Source: Centropus unirufus | Lineage: Eukaryota; Chordata; Aves; Cuculiformes; Centropidae | Reading direction: 5' to 3' | Assembly: GCA_013397695.1 (NCBI GenBank) | Contig: VYZI01000085.1 | Location: forward strand, 2,123,172-2,187,171 | Length of the DNA stretch: 64,000 nt | Shown here: piece after piece, positions 1-10,753 of the stretch | How positions within the stretch are numbered: position 1 is the stretch's first letter | How the letters are laid out: each line of letters begins with the position of its first letter | Position numbers and translations under genes: made by a program | Notes under the pieces: model-generated | Databases searched by the model: none | What the model saw: the letters and a program-made list of their open reading frames with translations, nothing else | What the model was told of the DNA's origin: nothing

Positions 1-634
1 AAGCTCCGAGTTGTTAAATGATCCCAGAGAAATATGTTTCGAGATTTTCCTGCCTTCAGGCTTTGCAAAAAGGCTCCTGGTGATAAAGACAGTGACTGAT
101 CTTCTTGGTTCTGCTATTAAATGGCCAAATAATTAATAAAATGTTATCTGAATTGGATAAATTCAAAACGGTCATGCTGCTGCTGAACGCCACCTTCATG
201 CAGCCGGGTAGGACAGCTGGAAGATGGAATTCACTGCAGGTTCAGTGTTGGAGATCCAGGAGAGTGGAAATCCCTCAGTAGAAGAGTAGGATTGGTGTTC
301 CACCATGGGTTGTTCCACCATCTCTAACTGTAGCTATTTAACTTTTGATTGGGAAGGTTTGTCATGGAAAGTAATGGATTGAAGTAAATTTTCATTAGGA
401 GATGGAAGGTTCCTGCCCGGCTGGTGGGGCACACAGCACTACAACTACCACTGTCCTCATCCACGGTCATCCCGCCCTTGCAGTCACACACCCTGTGAGC
501 CAGTTGCCTTTCTTATCTAGTTGTCTACACAAGAACACATTTTGGGCTGCTCTTCAGTGGAGCAGGCATTCCCAACTGAACATACACTGGAAGATTTAGT
601 TTGAAATGGACCTGACATGTTACAGATAATAGAA
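1..634. other. Unique non-coding sequence
   Basis: No recognisable repeat or gene. A 65-codon open frame at 402-599 has no splice-site or codon support and contains a low-complexity threonine run, so it is taken as chance. Confidence 0.5.
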
Positions 635-1025
635 TAGGCTGAGAGAGTTTGGGTTGTTCAGCCTGGAGAAGAGAAGGCTCTGAGGAGACCTTGGGGCAGC
701 TTCCAGTACAGAAAGGGGATACAGGAAAACTGGGGAGGGGCTTTTTACAAGGGCATGGAGTGAGAGGACGAGGGGCAATGGCTTTAAATTGGAAGGAAGA
801 AAATTTAGATTGGACAATAGGAAGAAATTCTTCATGATGAGCGTGGTGAGGCCCAGGTCGCCCACGAAAGTCATGGATGCCCCATCCCTGGAGGTACTGA
901 AGGCCAAGTTATATAGGGTTTTGAGCACCCTAATCCAGTAGGAGATGCCCCTGCCAATGGCAGGGGGTGGAGATGGCTGTGCTTTAAGGTCCCTTCCAAC
1001 CCAAACCATTCTATGGTTCTACGAT
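635..1025 (+). mobile_element. CR1 LINE, 5'-truncated 3' end
   Basis: The segment starts at the 'ggctgagagagtt' block that follows the reverse-transcriptase end in CR1. It continues through the 'catccctggaggt' block to the tail 'cccttccaacccaaacc' and then two degenerate 8-base ATTCTATG-type units. It is about 390 bases of an element normally about 4.5 kb long, so it is strongly 5'-truncated, as is usual for CR1. Antisense and sense open frames across it (620-1009, 649-837) are by-products of the repeat and not genes. Confidence 0.93.
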
Positions 1026-2229
1026 CAGATCTTCAGTTCCTGTAAATCCATCAAAGAAGTCCTTGCCTGAGGCCAGGGAGCTTGTTACCTGCGTGATTTC
1101 TTTGGCTAATTAGGTCTTCCACACAAAGTCGTGTCTTGCAGACAGCACTGCACTCATGCTGAAAAGCAATAAACCAGAAGAGCTGTTTGTGTTAAGCATT
1201 TGTGCTGCTTGTACTTTGGTTAAAGCAAGTGTAAATCTAGAAGAGGGATCATCACTATCAAACAGGAAATTAGCTGGAGGATAGCTTATTTGTCAACTAA
1301 ATATATACCTGTACCTTCCTTCTCCTCACATACAAATAGAAAAGGGTGGAAATAATCCTCTTTGTGGGTTTTATTTGCTCTTTCTCAAAGTTAACACCTT
1401 TGTGCCTGTCTAAAAGGAAGCCCTGGCCCAGTTCTGGTTTGAGCTGGTAGGGGAACTTCAAGGATGTCACAGCTTTTTCGTTTCAGCAGTGCAACCCTTG
1501 CTACCCAGACCGTTCCATCAATGAGCAGTTCCAAAGGCGACACAGATTATAATATCGACTGATTCCTTTTACATGTTTAGTTTCAGCAGTTCAGGCCTTG
1601 CACAAATGTATTTTGACAGGCCCCACTGTTTCCTGCTCTGTGCGCTCAAGGCCAGAGGAAGAGCTTTCCACGCTTTCCATCCCATCCCAGCAATGCCACG
1701 CTGACTGCAAACTTTGGGTGGAAGACACAAGTACCAGTGATGGAGAAGGTCCGTCAGTACCGGGAGGAAAGCTCCTTAAAACCTAAAATTAATTTAACGA
1801 GGGCCCCTAATTTTCATAAATGCCACCCGTGGTACAAAAGCAAGGTTTTCTGCTGGACTTAACACACAGCACATGCTGGCGTGCTGCCAGCCTTCACGTG
1901 GGCCAGGGGACACGCAGTAAATTCTTACAGCTTCAGTGTTTACTTCACGGCTCCTTTGAAAACGGCGGTGGCTAACTATGTTGATGGAAGCCTTGCCTGA
2001 GGTCCCCGAGCAGTCATTAAACTCTTAGCCTCCTGTTCAATATAAAATGACGTGCTCGTTCTGCATTTCTGCCACCGAGCTGCTATGAAGGAGCCATGTT
2101 TCGATTGATATGCCTGGCTCGAGCCCAAAAATGATTGCATTGCACTTTCCCGTAGCAGGCTGTCAGTCCCCATTCTCAAAGCCATGCAGGAGGCAATTGT
2201 CTGGTCACCAAAAATAGCTTTGGTGCATA
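1026..2229. other. Unique non-coding sequence
   Basis: No repeat family or exon was recognised. Short open frames at 1598-1786 (+) and 1976-2185 (-) lack coding features. Confidence 0.5.
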
Positions 2230-2370
2230 TTTAAGCCATTTCAATGTGGCAATATGAGAATTAATTCTCCCTTCTCCTTCTGGAACTTTATCATTTGCAT
2301 GGCAGTGCCGTTCGGTGTGCACAGAATCACCGCAGCCCACAATATATTAATATTGCAGTTTGTTATCTCT
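2230..2370. promoter_or_regulatory. Candidate conserved element: octamer and AT motifs
   Basis: An AT-rich block holds an inverted octamer ATTTGCAT at 2293-2300, GAATTAATTC-type palindromic AT cores around 2256-2266 and TATTAATATT near 2345. Clusters like this are typical of vertebrate developmental enhancers, but motif clusters also arise by chance in AT-rich DNA. The call rests on motif appearance only and conservation was not tested. Confidence 0.15.
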
Positions 2371-2883
2371 TCAGATATTTTTAGCAGCCAACTGTCCTTG
2401 TGCGAGGCTCAGGACTGCAGCAAGACGCTTGGGCATGTTGTGTGCGTGGTCAAGGACGGATCGTCACACAGCTGCTCAGCAGGCTGCAACCCTCTCTATT
2501 ATTAAAGGAATCTGGGAACTGCTCCTGTAACACATGTAATCATCACACGCAGGATGTCTTTTCCCACCTGCTCTCTATTTCTTACCCTGTAGTTTTCACA
2601 ATAACTTGTGTTTTGGCTGATAAACACCTAGGACTGAGACTCACTATAACAATTCTTTTTTTGTTGTTGTTACTAAAGCGTATTCTCAGCTTTTCAGTAG
2701 GCATTGCTATTTTTAGCATTAGTTTCAGGACACAAATTTCTAACAATCAAACATAATTAAATATCAATAATCTGGATTTACAGTAGAGAATCACATTTAA
2801 TGAGCAAGTGGGTAATAGAGTCCATTGTTTTGTCCTACTTTTTCAAAATGCACAGCTTTTCTATAGGAACCAAAATATAAAAG

Positions 2884-3061
2884 TCATAGAATCATGGAAT
2901 AGTTTGGGTTGGATGGGACCTCGGACCCCATCCAGTTCCAACCCCTCCTGCATCAAAGCATTCAAACACTGCAACTTCACCTCCAGGCAGGGCTGTGGGG
3001 ACACCAGTGTCACCTCCACACCTCACCTTACTTCCCACCAACTTGCCCCAACTCCTACAGC
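2884..3061 (-). mobile_element. CR1 LINE 3' end, reverse orientation
   Basis: The segment begins with the reverse complement of the CR1 tail ('tcatagaatcatggaatagt'), followed by 'tttgggttggatgggacct' and 'catccagttccaacccc'. On the - strand it is therefore the last part of a CR1 copy, truncated at its 5' side near 3061. It abuts a second CR1 piece in the opposite direction. Open frames reported across it are not genes. Confidence 0.85.
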
Positions 3062-3346
3062 CTCTGTTGGGCTCTTCTCCCAAATAACAAGTGATTGGAT
3101 GAGAGGGAATGGCCTAAAGTTGTACCAGGGGAGGTTTAGACTGGATACAAGGAAATGCTCCTTCACCAAGAGCTGGCAAGCACTGGCAGAGGCTGCCCAG
3201 GACAGCGGTGGGATCTCCATCCCTGGAGGGATTTAAAAGCCATGTGGATGTGGTTCTCAAGGACATGGTTTAATGGACTTGCTAGTTTGGTTGATGGTTG
3301 GACTCTTAAAGGTCTTTTCCAACCCTAACGATTCTGTGATTCGTGT
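3062..3346 (+). mobile_element. CR1 LINE 3' end, CR1-Y/F-like
   Basis: The order is 'gggctcttctccca', 'aggggaggttta', 'ggatctccatccctggag', 'aaggtcttttccaacccta', then degenerate ATTCTGTG units ending near 3346. The 'acatggtttaatgg' and 'ggttggactct' blocks separate it from the copy at 635-1025 and point to a different CR1 subfamily. It is 5'-truncated and meets the - strand CR1 at its 5' side. Confidence 0.9.
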
Positions 3347-3889
3347 TCTGATCCTGAATAAACCAGTGAAAAGCAACATGGCTGGAATTTTCCTCCTCGG
3401 GCAGAGGTCAGGGCCAGCCGCTGCCCTCCTCTCTCCGGTGACACCTGGCTGCGGGAGCAGCAGAACGAGAGGCATTTGCACCAGTAGCTCCACACAGAGC
3501 AGATTTACATCACCACTAAACCAGAGAGTACAGCACATATTCCAATTAATTGTGCTTAAACAGTGCTGGAGGACAAGGGGTGGGAAAATAAGATTCAGAA
3601 AACAAAAAAATTATAGTCTGCGCATTTCACAAAACAGCCTTATTTTACTGTAGGAAAACAAAGTGGTAGATCCTACAGGTGTGAGACATTGTGGAGATCA
3701 TTGCATATAATAAGGGCTAGGTAAATATTTTACACAAATAATAATGAAATATTTATTCCTTATTCAGCTTCTGCAATTTGTTTGTAGCCAATTTCAGGGG
3801 GTTTGGTTTTCTTTCCTCAGTCACTGCTTACAGACACACACGCATGTTCCCCATCTCATGAAGTGTATGATGCCTAGAAGTTTAAAATT
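3347..3889. other. Unique non-coding sequence
   Basis: Nothing recognised. The open frame 3273-3653 (+) starts inside the CR1 and runs out into unique sequence, so it is not a gene. Confidence 0.5.
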
Positions 3890-4135
3890 CATATATTTTA
3901 ACAGAAAAAACAGATGAATATCTTATGTGATGCAATAAAAACTACCAAACAAATTAAAATCTTAATTCATGCTATGCAAATCAAATAATAAGAGTGCTCT
4001 TCCTGAGCAAATCATATTCTCAAGGAAAGAGACCCACATCAGTACTATTTCCTAGTAGTGATTATGTAATCAATCTGTAATCGATCACAAAAAATCAGAG
4101 GCTCAGCATCAAACTATCGATTCATGCTACAAGAA
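3890..4135. promoter_or_regulatory. Candidate conserved element: AT-rich motif cluster
   Basis: A dense set of homeodomain- and POU-like words occurs here: octamer ATGCAAAT at 3974-3981, then TTATGTAATC, AATCAATC and TAATCGATCA around 4060-4090. It lies directly upstream of the diverged tandem duplication at 4197. The regulatory role is inferred from motif content only. Confidence 0.18.
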
Positions 4136-4196
4136 GTATAGGACACAATATTTATAGAATTGCTTTAGCACAGTAGTTTTTAGGCAGGATTTGAAA

Positions 4197-4450
4197 ACGT
4201 AATTAATTGGTTCGTAAGTTATTAATAAAAGTATGGAGCTGGAAGGGGTGGCTTTGTTTAAAACACCTTGACTTCACTGTAACCCCATGTTAAAATCTCA
4301 GTGGGACTGCTTTTAAGAGGAAATGGGATAAAATCACATAATTAATTAACTCATAATTTATTCATCAAAAAGGAGCTGGAAGAGACAGCCTGGCTTAAAA
4401 CATCGAGACTCCATTGGTACCCAGTGTCCAATCTCAGGGAGACAATCAGC
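4197..4450. repeat. Diverged ~137-bp tandem duplication
   Basis: Two copies start at about 4197 and 4336. Matching landmarks are TAATTAATT (4200 and 4339), GGAGCTGGA (4235 and 4372), TTAAAAC (4258 and 4395) and AATCTCAG (4294 and 4430). Offsets of 139, 137, 137 and 136 bases show a true tandem copy with small indels. By eye the copies agree at about 60-65%, so the duplication is old. The family is not recognised, and the unit holds a homeodomain-type core in both copies. Confidence 0.75.
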
Positions 4451-5801
4451 CCCCCTTCTACCCAATGTGCAGACCAAGGACCATGCCAGCTCCTGGGCTC
4501 CTATCTGGGTGCACGCACTCACAGGCTGCTGACACAAGAATTTCTTACCATTTCTGGCTTTTCAATGACAAAATTGGTAGCACTTGCTGGAAAATGAAGG
4601 CTGTGCTGCAGAAGAAGTGCAGGCAGACCGCCCCCTCCTGCTGCTGAAAATCCCAGGTTGTGAAAAACTTGTTAGAGGTCAGCAAGGGGACCAACACGTA
4701 AACTGTGCCGGGGGTCTCTGGGATAAAAAAAAAGGGGATGGGTACTTATATCTAGCTAATAACATGTAGCATTCAGTAAATCAAGGTGATAATGGCTGGC
4801 TGCAGATCTGACTCTAGAAAGAGCTTCCATCCATGCTAAGCTGGAAGTAAGTATTTAGTTTTGCTTAAAAAAGTTAGATTCAAGACTTCTGAACGGAGCT
4901 CAGGGTTACTTTGAAAAGACAGGTTTCTAAAAGCAGCCAGCAGTTTTGTTTCCTTCCCTTTCTCCATCCCTCATATTCCAATCTCATTGTTCAGTCCTAC
5001 ATGGCAGATAAGAAGATAACACAGGAGCACATCCAAACACATCCTTAGAGTCACCGCATCTCCTAAGCAGCCGAAGAATCAAAGGGTCCGGGTGCTCAGC
5101 AGCACTTGCTGGGATAAGGCTTGCAGTGGGAAGTGGATGTGTGGATGGCGTGCTGGCTCAGGCACAACCAGTAAAAGGTGAGGGCTCTTGCTTAGGCTCA
5201 TCTGCAGTAAAAATAGTCCAGGCTGCAGCCTTCAGCTAATTCCAAAAATCAGGTTCCATTGTTGCAAACGATAAGAAAGCATCAGCCCCGTCTGAAAGAA
5301 GAGCTCTTTGGCATTTCTTTCCTCTCTTTTTCCCTGGCAGCAGCAGGGAGACAGGGCTGAGTTCTGTGTCAGACACCTGAGGGAATGCAATCCGCTCGGG
5401 TTCTCCTGCTGGAGCGAGGCTGGAGGAGCAGCCAGGCAGACCACGGCCTGGGCAAAAGGGCAGTGTTCACCTGGCTCCTGGCTTATGAGCAGTGAATTCA
5501 TGACTGATGAGCATCGCTTCAAACGAGTGTCATCTGGGCATCTACAAGCAGATGGCCATGCCATATATTGTCCAGAAAAGGGTTTAATGTGTATTTCTGT
5601 AAACACATCCTGGTGGAAACAGAGCTCGCTAGGCAAGGGCACTGCTGTCCACGGCTTTTAGCGGTGACAGTGGGGAGTGAAGTGACTCTGCTTTTCTGTG
5701 CCGGGCAGATGGAGCTCATGACTGAACTGCAAAGCCTGCGCTCACACTCATGTTGGTAGAAAAAGTACAGTGAGGCTTGGTTTCATACCTGACTGGAAAG
5801 G
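4451..5801. other. Unique non-coding sequence
   Basis: No repeat was recognised. Overlapping open frames on both strands at 5232-5760 have no splice signals or recognised domains and are treated as chance frames. Confidence 0.5.
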
Positions 5802-5923
5802 CAAATGTCACAGTTATACATGTCCCAGGGCAGGAAAATCCGAGACCCAAGAAAATTATCTCCAAATGCCATAGTTACACATGTCCCAGGGCAGGAAAAC
5901 CCAGAAGAGCCAACAAAATCTCT
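5802..5923. repeat. 61-bp imperfect tandem duplication
   Basis: Copy one is at 5802-5862 and copy two at 5863-5923. The strongest block, 'catgtcccagggcaggaaaa', is identical in both and exactly 61 bases apart. The flanks 'caaatgtcacagttat' and 'caaatgccatagttac' differ at a few sites, and the 3' halves are more diverged. There is no third copy. Confidence 0.85.
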
Positions 5924-6110
5924 GAGCATGATCTCTAAAGAGCTTCCCTAATCGCCAATGTCATAACCCTAGCAGAGTATCTATAATTAATGAAATCATT
6001 AAATTAGCTTTATATAGAGGCGATCCAAGATATTGCTCCCAGATAAATGGGTGATTAGTTTAAAATGAATAATAGTGACCATGGTAATGACTGTAGACCA
6101 GAGCAGTTAC
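5924..6110. promoter_or_regulatory. Candidate conserved element with AT palindrome
   Basis: An inverted repeat with 7-base arms, TTAATGA / TCATTAA, sits at 5987-6002 with a 2-base spacer. It lies in an AT-rich block with TATAATTAAT and TTAAATTAG. Paired TAAT half-sites are the usual target of homeodomain dimers. This is motif-based inference only. Confidence 0.18.
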
Positions 6111-6899
6111 CACACCTCTGCCTGACCACAGCGAGAGCCCCGCGGCCGCAGAGCAGGGGCTCAGCACCTTCCACAAGACCACCAGAAAGAGACTCCGGGG
6201 CGCTGGCTGGGCGAATGGAAGGCACTGCCCCACCAAGTGCAGTTGTTTTGTCCTCACGTTAGTCCAAACCGAACTCCACAGCCCTAACCAAGCGCTCACT
6301 GGAATCTTCCATCCTCGTGGTGCAGTTGGTGAGGTGAACGTATTCATGAAGGAGCACAGTTTTATATCAGGTTCAACTTTCTCACGGAAACTCATTTCCA
6401 CAGTCTTTCATTTCCCCCTGGCTGTACCAAGGCCTCCCCACGGCAACGTGTGATGAACTTGCAGAGTTTTGCAGAAGGAGCGAAAAGAGACGATGTCACC
6501 CACGCGCGTTAGTGCAGAGCAGTCAGAACCACTTGTATGAGACAAACGGATATTAAAGTGCCTCTTGTCTAAATAACTGAGACAAACTCGTCTACGGCAC
6601 AAATCTCATTGATATCAAGGGGTCAACATGCAGACAGACGCTCTATTAGGAGCTAAATCTCAAAAGAGCCAAGTTAAAACCTCTATAATAGGAGATCCTT
6701 ATTGTTCAGAAAACACCACCACCTGGCAATTACATCTTCTAAAATAATACGTTCCTTTCAAAACTAGCAAGCAGAAAGCTGGAAATATAGGTTTTAAAGC
6801 ATTTAAATACTGGTGTACTTGCTGGTTCAAAGGAAAGAGAAGTTGCCTGACAAAAGGATCCAGGTTGCCTGAGAAATGGAGCATTCAGGAGAATGATAG
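6111..6899. other. Unique non-coding sequence
   Basis: No repeat or gene was recognised. The open frame 6060-6401 (-) shows no domain. Confidence 0.45.
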
Positions 6900-7230
6900 G
6901 ATAGGACAGGGGCAATGGCTTTTAATGGAAAGAGGGGAGATTTACACTAGATAGAAGGAAGAAATTCTATACTATGGGGGGCAATGGCTTTTAATGGAAA
7001 GAGGGGAGATTTACACTAGATAGAAGGAAGAAATTCTATACTATGGGGTGGGGAGGCCCTAGCCTGGGTTGCCCAGAGCAGTGGTGGCTGCCCCATCCCT
7101 GGAGGTGTTGAAGGCCAGGTTGGATGGGGCTTGGAGCAAACTGATCCAGTGGGAGGCATGGGCGTGGAGCTGGATGTGCTTTAAGGTCCCTTCCAACCCA
7201 AATCATTCCCTGATTCTATGATTCTATAAT
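6900..7230 (+). mobile_element. CR1 LINE 3' end with internal duplication
   Basis: The CR1 blocks 'ggcaatggctttta', 'aggaagaaattct', 'gccccatccctggaggtgtt', 'gatccagtgggagg' and 'cccttccaacccaaatc' are followed by ATTCCCTG ATTCTATG ATTCTATA units. It is 5'-truncated. A 69-base stretch near its 5' end is duplicated without any difference (6911-6979 and 6980-7048), which makes this copy longer than a normal CR1 tail. Confidence 0.93.
6911..7048 (+). repeat. Perfect 69-bp tandem duplication inside CR1
   Basis: 6911-6979 and 6980-7048 are identical over all 69 bases, starting at 'ggcaatggctttta' and ending at 'actatgggg'. The CR1 consensus has this stretch once, so the duplication happened after insertion. 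Full identity inside a diverged CR1 means it is recent, or is an assembly join error. Confidence 0.95.
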
Positions 7231-9039
7231 GCAAATCTCTTCTCTGCTCTGTGCAGCTTGCGGTATCAGGGGAATTAGCTCCCTGCATTTAATTTCCCCA
7301 GTCGACTGTGCTGATTCAAACAAGGTCAGAGATGCTACACGGGACACACGGGGTAGTTTGCCAAACTAAGTCCCTCTGCTGTTTCCCAGAGCGGCCCAAT
7401 CCTTCCCTTTGATTTTTTTCTTTGAGCACATCCCGGGTACAGAGAGAGATAAAAGGGTTAAAAAGAAAATCTGGTCTTCATACTTTTTTGATTTTGTGAG
7501 CATGAATCTCTTTCACGGAACAGCTGTCAAGTCAGCCAAGGAAACAGGTCTGCTCAGGTCTCCTGATAATACCAACTGCTGTTGTTCATGTATCCTCAGT
7601 GACAGCAGCAAGATGAAAATCGAAATGAATCGCTCTACAAATGAGACACTTTTCTGCTTTGACTTTCCAAATGTGACAGTGGTGTTTGTTTTCTCAGTCA
7701 GCAACATTTAGAGATGTTAGATGGTTCTGGTGTCAGAAAGTTGCTCAGAGGGCAGTTTCAAATAGCACAAAAAAGAAAGAGAGAAATCTGCATACCAGTC
7801 CCTGGTACAATTATGTTTGAATTTCTGTCCCTTAGTACTACTTCCACTAAATCGACCTGCAAAATATTCCTAGCGATACAAACTACTGCAGTCTTTGACT
7901 GGCAGCTGTTAATGTTCCACATCTCTCTGCAAAGTATTTACTCAATGTCCTCAATGAGCTGCAGACACAAAGATTGGCTCTCACCGTCAGAGCCAAGGAG
8001 CAGCCTTCGCTCCCACTGCCGGGCTGCAAGAGCACGAATGCATTGACTTCTGTCCCTCTGCTTGGGAGAAAAGTGTTCTTCAACAGATCACAAATTACAG
8101 AGAGAAGATTTTTTCTACAGGAATTTGAAATATGAATATTTGCTCTTCCATCCAAAGAGCTGAAAACACCCTCCATGTACAGATGAATTAAGCTCATGCT
8201 GCATATGTGAAATAAATATTTCTCTCCATCTTGCACAGGAAGAACCTAAGGCACAGGGTACCTGCTGGAACTCATCAGTTACTCTCTTGTTTACTGCACC
8301 GTGTTGCTAGAAGCAGGAATCGTTTGATTGATGTAAAAGACTGATTCTTTTTAAAAAAACAATTGCCCATATTGAAACACTGAAATATATTCTTATTTAT
8401 GCGAAGGAAACCTTCCGTTTCAAACGTATCTCCATTGTGTAATTATCCACCTTATCTAACACCAAAATAATAATAATACTAGAAGCATGGTCCAACATTC
8501 AGATTTCCCTGCATGTCTGAGAGTAGGAAACTCTTAACACTTTCATATAAATATATATAGATCATATTTAAAGGAGAAGGCTTTTAAAATATGCACTCTG
8601 TATTTCAGTTCAGCTGGCTCCAAAGGAACCTTGCAGGTTTCTCGGCCTGGTGGTTGCAGACAAGCCTGTAGAACAGATCAGCTCAGGGCAATACAGCACT
8701 TACACAATGAAAAACCTCTCCCATCAGCCCGCGTTGGAGTGTACAGAGGGATTTGATGTCTATCTACCCCAGTTACACAGTGACATCCCAAATCTCTACA
8801 ATCTTTTTGAAGTTTTACTCTCAATCCACCGTGCCAAAAGCTGTTCTCAGTCTATAAACATATCTCCAAAGCCTTCCCTGGCCAAATAATCAACCTTAAA
8901 ACTTCCTGCTCTGTCGAGCAGTTTATGCGAGGGGCTGGCCATCCCAAATCCCTGGCCATGCAGGTGCCAGCTGTGAGGCATCCACAGAGCCCAATTAGGA
9001 TTTAATAATTAATACCAGTACTACGTGCTAACAGCACTT
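7231..9039. other. Unique non-coding sequence
   Basis: Nothing recognised over 1.8 kb. Open frames at 7409-7711, 7714-8046 and 7883-8236 lack domains and overlap on opposite strands. The part from 8340 to 8600 is AT-rich. Confidence 0.5.
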
Positions 9040-9170
9040 CCAGACAGTCTCAAAGTGCTTTGCAAATATGAGTCAAGCCTCCAAACATGCTACAAGTGGC
9101 CCCGTGTAACCAATGAAGGATGCAATGTTCGGTCTTTTGGTCACTTGACACAGAAAACCTGTGGGAGAGC
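9040..9170 (-). mobile_element. Ancient MIR/CORE-SINE-like relic
   Basis: The core 'aaagtgctttgcaaatatga' followed by 'gtcaagcctcc' matches the reverse of the 3' part of MIR/CORE-type SINEs (and related L3/CR1 tails) in vertebrates. Further on, 'cttgacacagaaaacctgtg' recalls their 'cacacagcaagt-tgtgg' block. The copy is strongly diverged. The family call is from memory of the consensus, and the alternative is an L3-type LINE tail. Confidence 0.45.
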
Positions 9171-9581
9171 AAAAATAGTGTGAAGAACACCACAAACTCA
9201 ATTCTATATCCCAGTATCTTCTCTTTCTCTTGTTTTTTTTTTTTTAAATAGTGTTTTGTAAGCTATTTTGATCATATAGAGACATTTTTTTCTGGAACCA
9301 TACAGGTAAATAGAGCAACAAGGTCCACAAAATCTCCATCCTGAGCCAGGTTCTGTCTGATAACCAGATTCTTTTGCATGAAGATCATTTTTGGCACCTC
9401 GTCCTCTCTGGATCTAAGGGATATGTGAAGATGAGCACCCCATCACCATGTGCACCCAGCGCTGCCCTGTAAGATCATGTACTTTAGCGGCTAAACTTCA
9501 AACACATTCTTTAAAATTGTCCACGCTAAAAATCACTAGTTGGGCCAATTAATTTATTTCTTTTTAATTTCAAAATAAATG
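9171..9581. other. Unique non-coding sequence with T13 run
   Basis: A homopolymer of 13 T is at 9233-9245. Nothing else was recognised. Confidence 0.5.
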
Positions 9582-9897
9582 GTCATAGAGTGGTTCAGAT
9601 TGGAAAGGACATTAATGTTTATCCAGTTCAATCCCCCTGCCATGGGCAGGGACACCTCCCACTGGGTCAGATTGCTCAAAGCTCCATCCAGCCTGGCCGT
9701 GAGCCTCTCCAGGGATGGGGCAGACACTCCTTCCCTTGGCAATGGGGGCCAGGGCCTCTCCACCCTCACAGGAAAACCTTTCTTCCCAAGATCTCATCTA
9801 AATCTCCCCTCTTTCAACTTTAAACTGTTTCCCCTCTCCCCTCCCTGATCTTGACCCCCTCCCCAGCTTTCCTGGAGTCCCTTTCCATACTGGAAGG
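9582..9897 (-). mobile_element. CR1 LINE 3' end, reverse orientation
   Basis: It begins with a decayed reverse tail ('gtcatagagtggttcagatt'), then 'atccagttcaatccccctgc', 'tgggtcagattgctcaaagc', 'ctccagggatggggc' and 'tcatctaaatctcccc', ending near 'ccatactggaagg'. These are reverse complements of the blocks in the + strand copies. It is a 5'-truncated copy; the open frames across it on both strands are by-products. Confidence 0.92.
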
Positions 9898-10166
9898 ATA
9901 ATCCAGCAGTTTCGAAAAATTAGCTTGGAGGTGGCAATTTTGCCCGGTGAACGTTTCCTATTTTGGTTTCAGCTGCAATCAGGTAGATGTTCTGCTGAGC
10001 AAGGGGCGCGGTTGCTAGTGAAGGGATAGTGCTGGTAAAGAGATTTGCCATTAATTCTCCTTGTTGAAAGGCACTCACATCTCACCCTCTGCTCCCAAAG
10101 ACAATTCCCTCACATTTCTAAGCTGAGGACCTGAGGGTCAGCCCAGGCGTAGAGCACTGACACACT

Positions 10167-10180
10167 CACACACACACACA
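10167..10180. repeat. (CA)7 microsatellite
   Basis: A short uninterrupted CA dinucleotide run, preceded by an imperfect 'cacact' unit. It is too short to be very variable. Confidence 0.9.
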
Positions 10181-10733
10181 ACTTACAGAATAGCCACTGA
10201 TATAAAATCCTCATTAAATGTCTGAGGACACTGCTGTTAGCATGATTTCTCTTCTTGGTTTTAGTCCTAATGCTTGTGCATCACAAACCTCCCTTGGTCC
10301 ATCTGTGGAGGATGCCAAAGCAGAAGTATGAACTATTTTGTTGAGGTACTCTGGACTCATTTATAAACAGGCATGAGGCAGCTCAATTAGCAGGACCGCA
10401 CTCCCAGAAATGTGAGAAACAGCACAAAGTAACGAGTGAGCCAGAAGTGAACGCAAATGCTTTCAGCGCTGATCAATCATTTCACATCCCTGCCCAAAGG
10501 AAAGAGAGCTGGTGCCACCTGGCACAGTGCAGGCACTCCCAACTGTCACCGAAATAATGAGCTCACCTGCCGAGGCCCCAGCCCAGATGCTGCAGGGCAG
10601 GCTGGCATGGCCACTGTCCAGGTGACTTCAACAAGTCACTCTACTGGCAGGATATGAAATGTAAATAAGAAGGTGGTCGATAGGTAATGCAACTGTTTAG
10701 TTCTCCATTTTGGCATCACTGAGCTAAAAACAC

Positions 10734-10753
10734 AAAAAAAAAAAAAAAAAAAA
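10734..10753 (+). repeat. A20 homopolymer tract
   Basis: A run of 20 A, preceded by 'aaaaacac'. It could be the tail of an old processed retrocopy, but the upstream 300 bases are not recognised and no target-site duplication was found, so it is listed only as a simple repeat. Confidence 0.9.

Noticed and set aside
10734..10753. A20 tract considered as a processed-pseudogene tail
   Set aside because: The upstream sequence shows no gene similarity and no flanking target-site duplication was seen.
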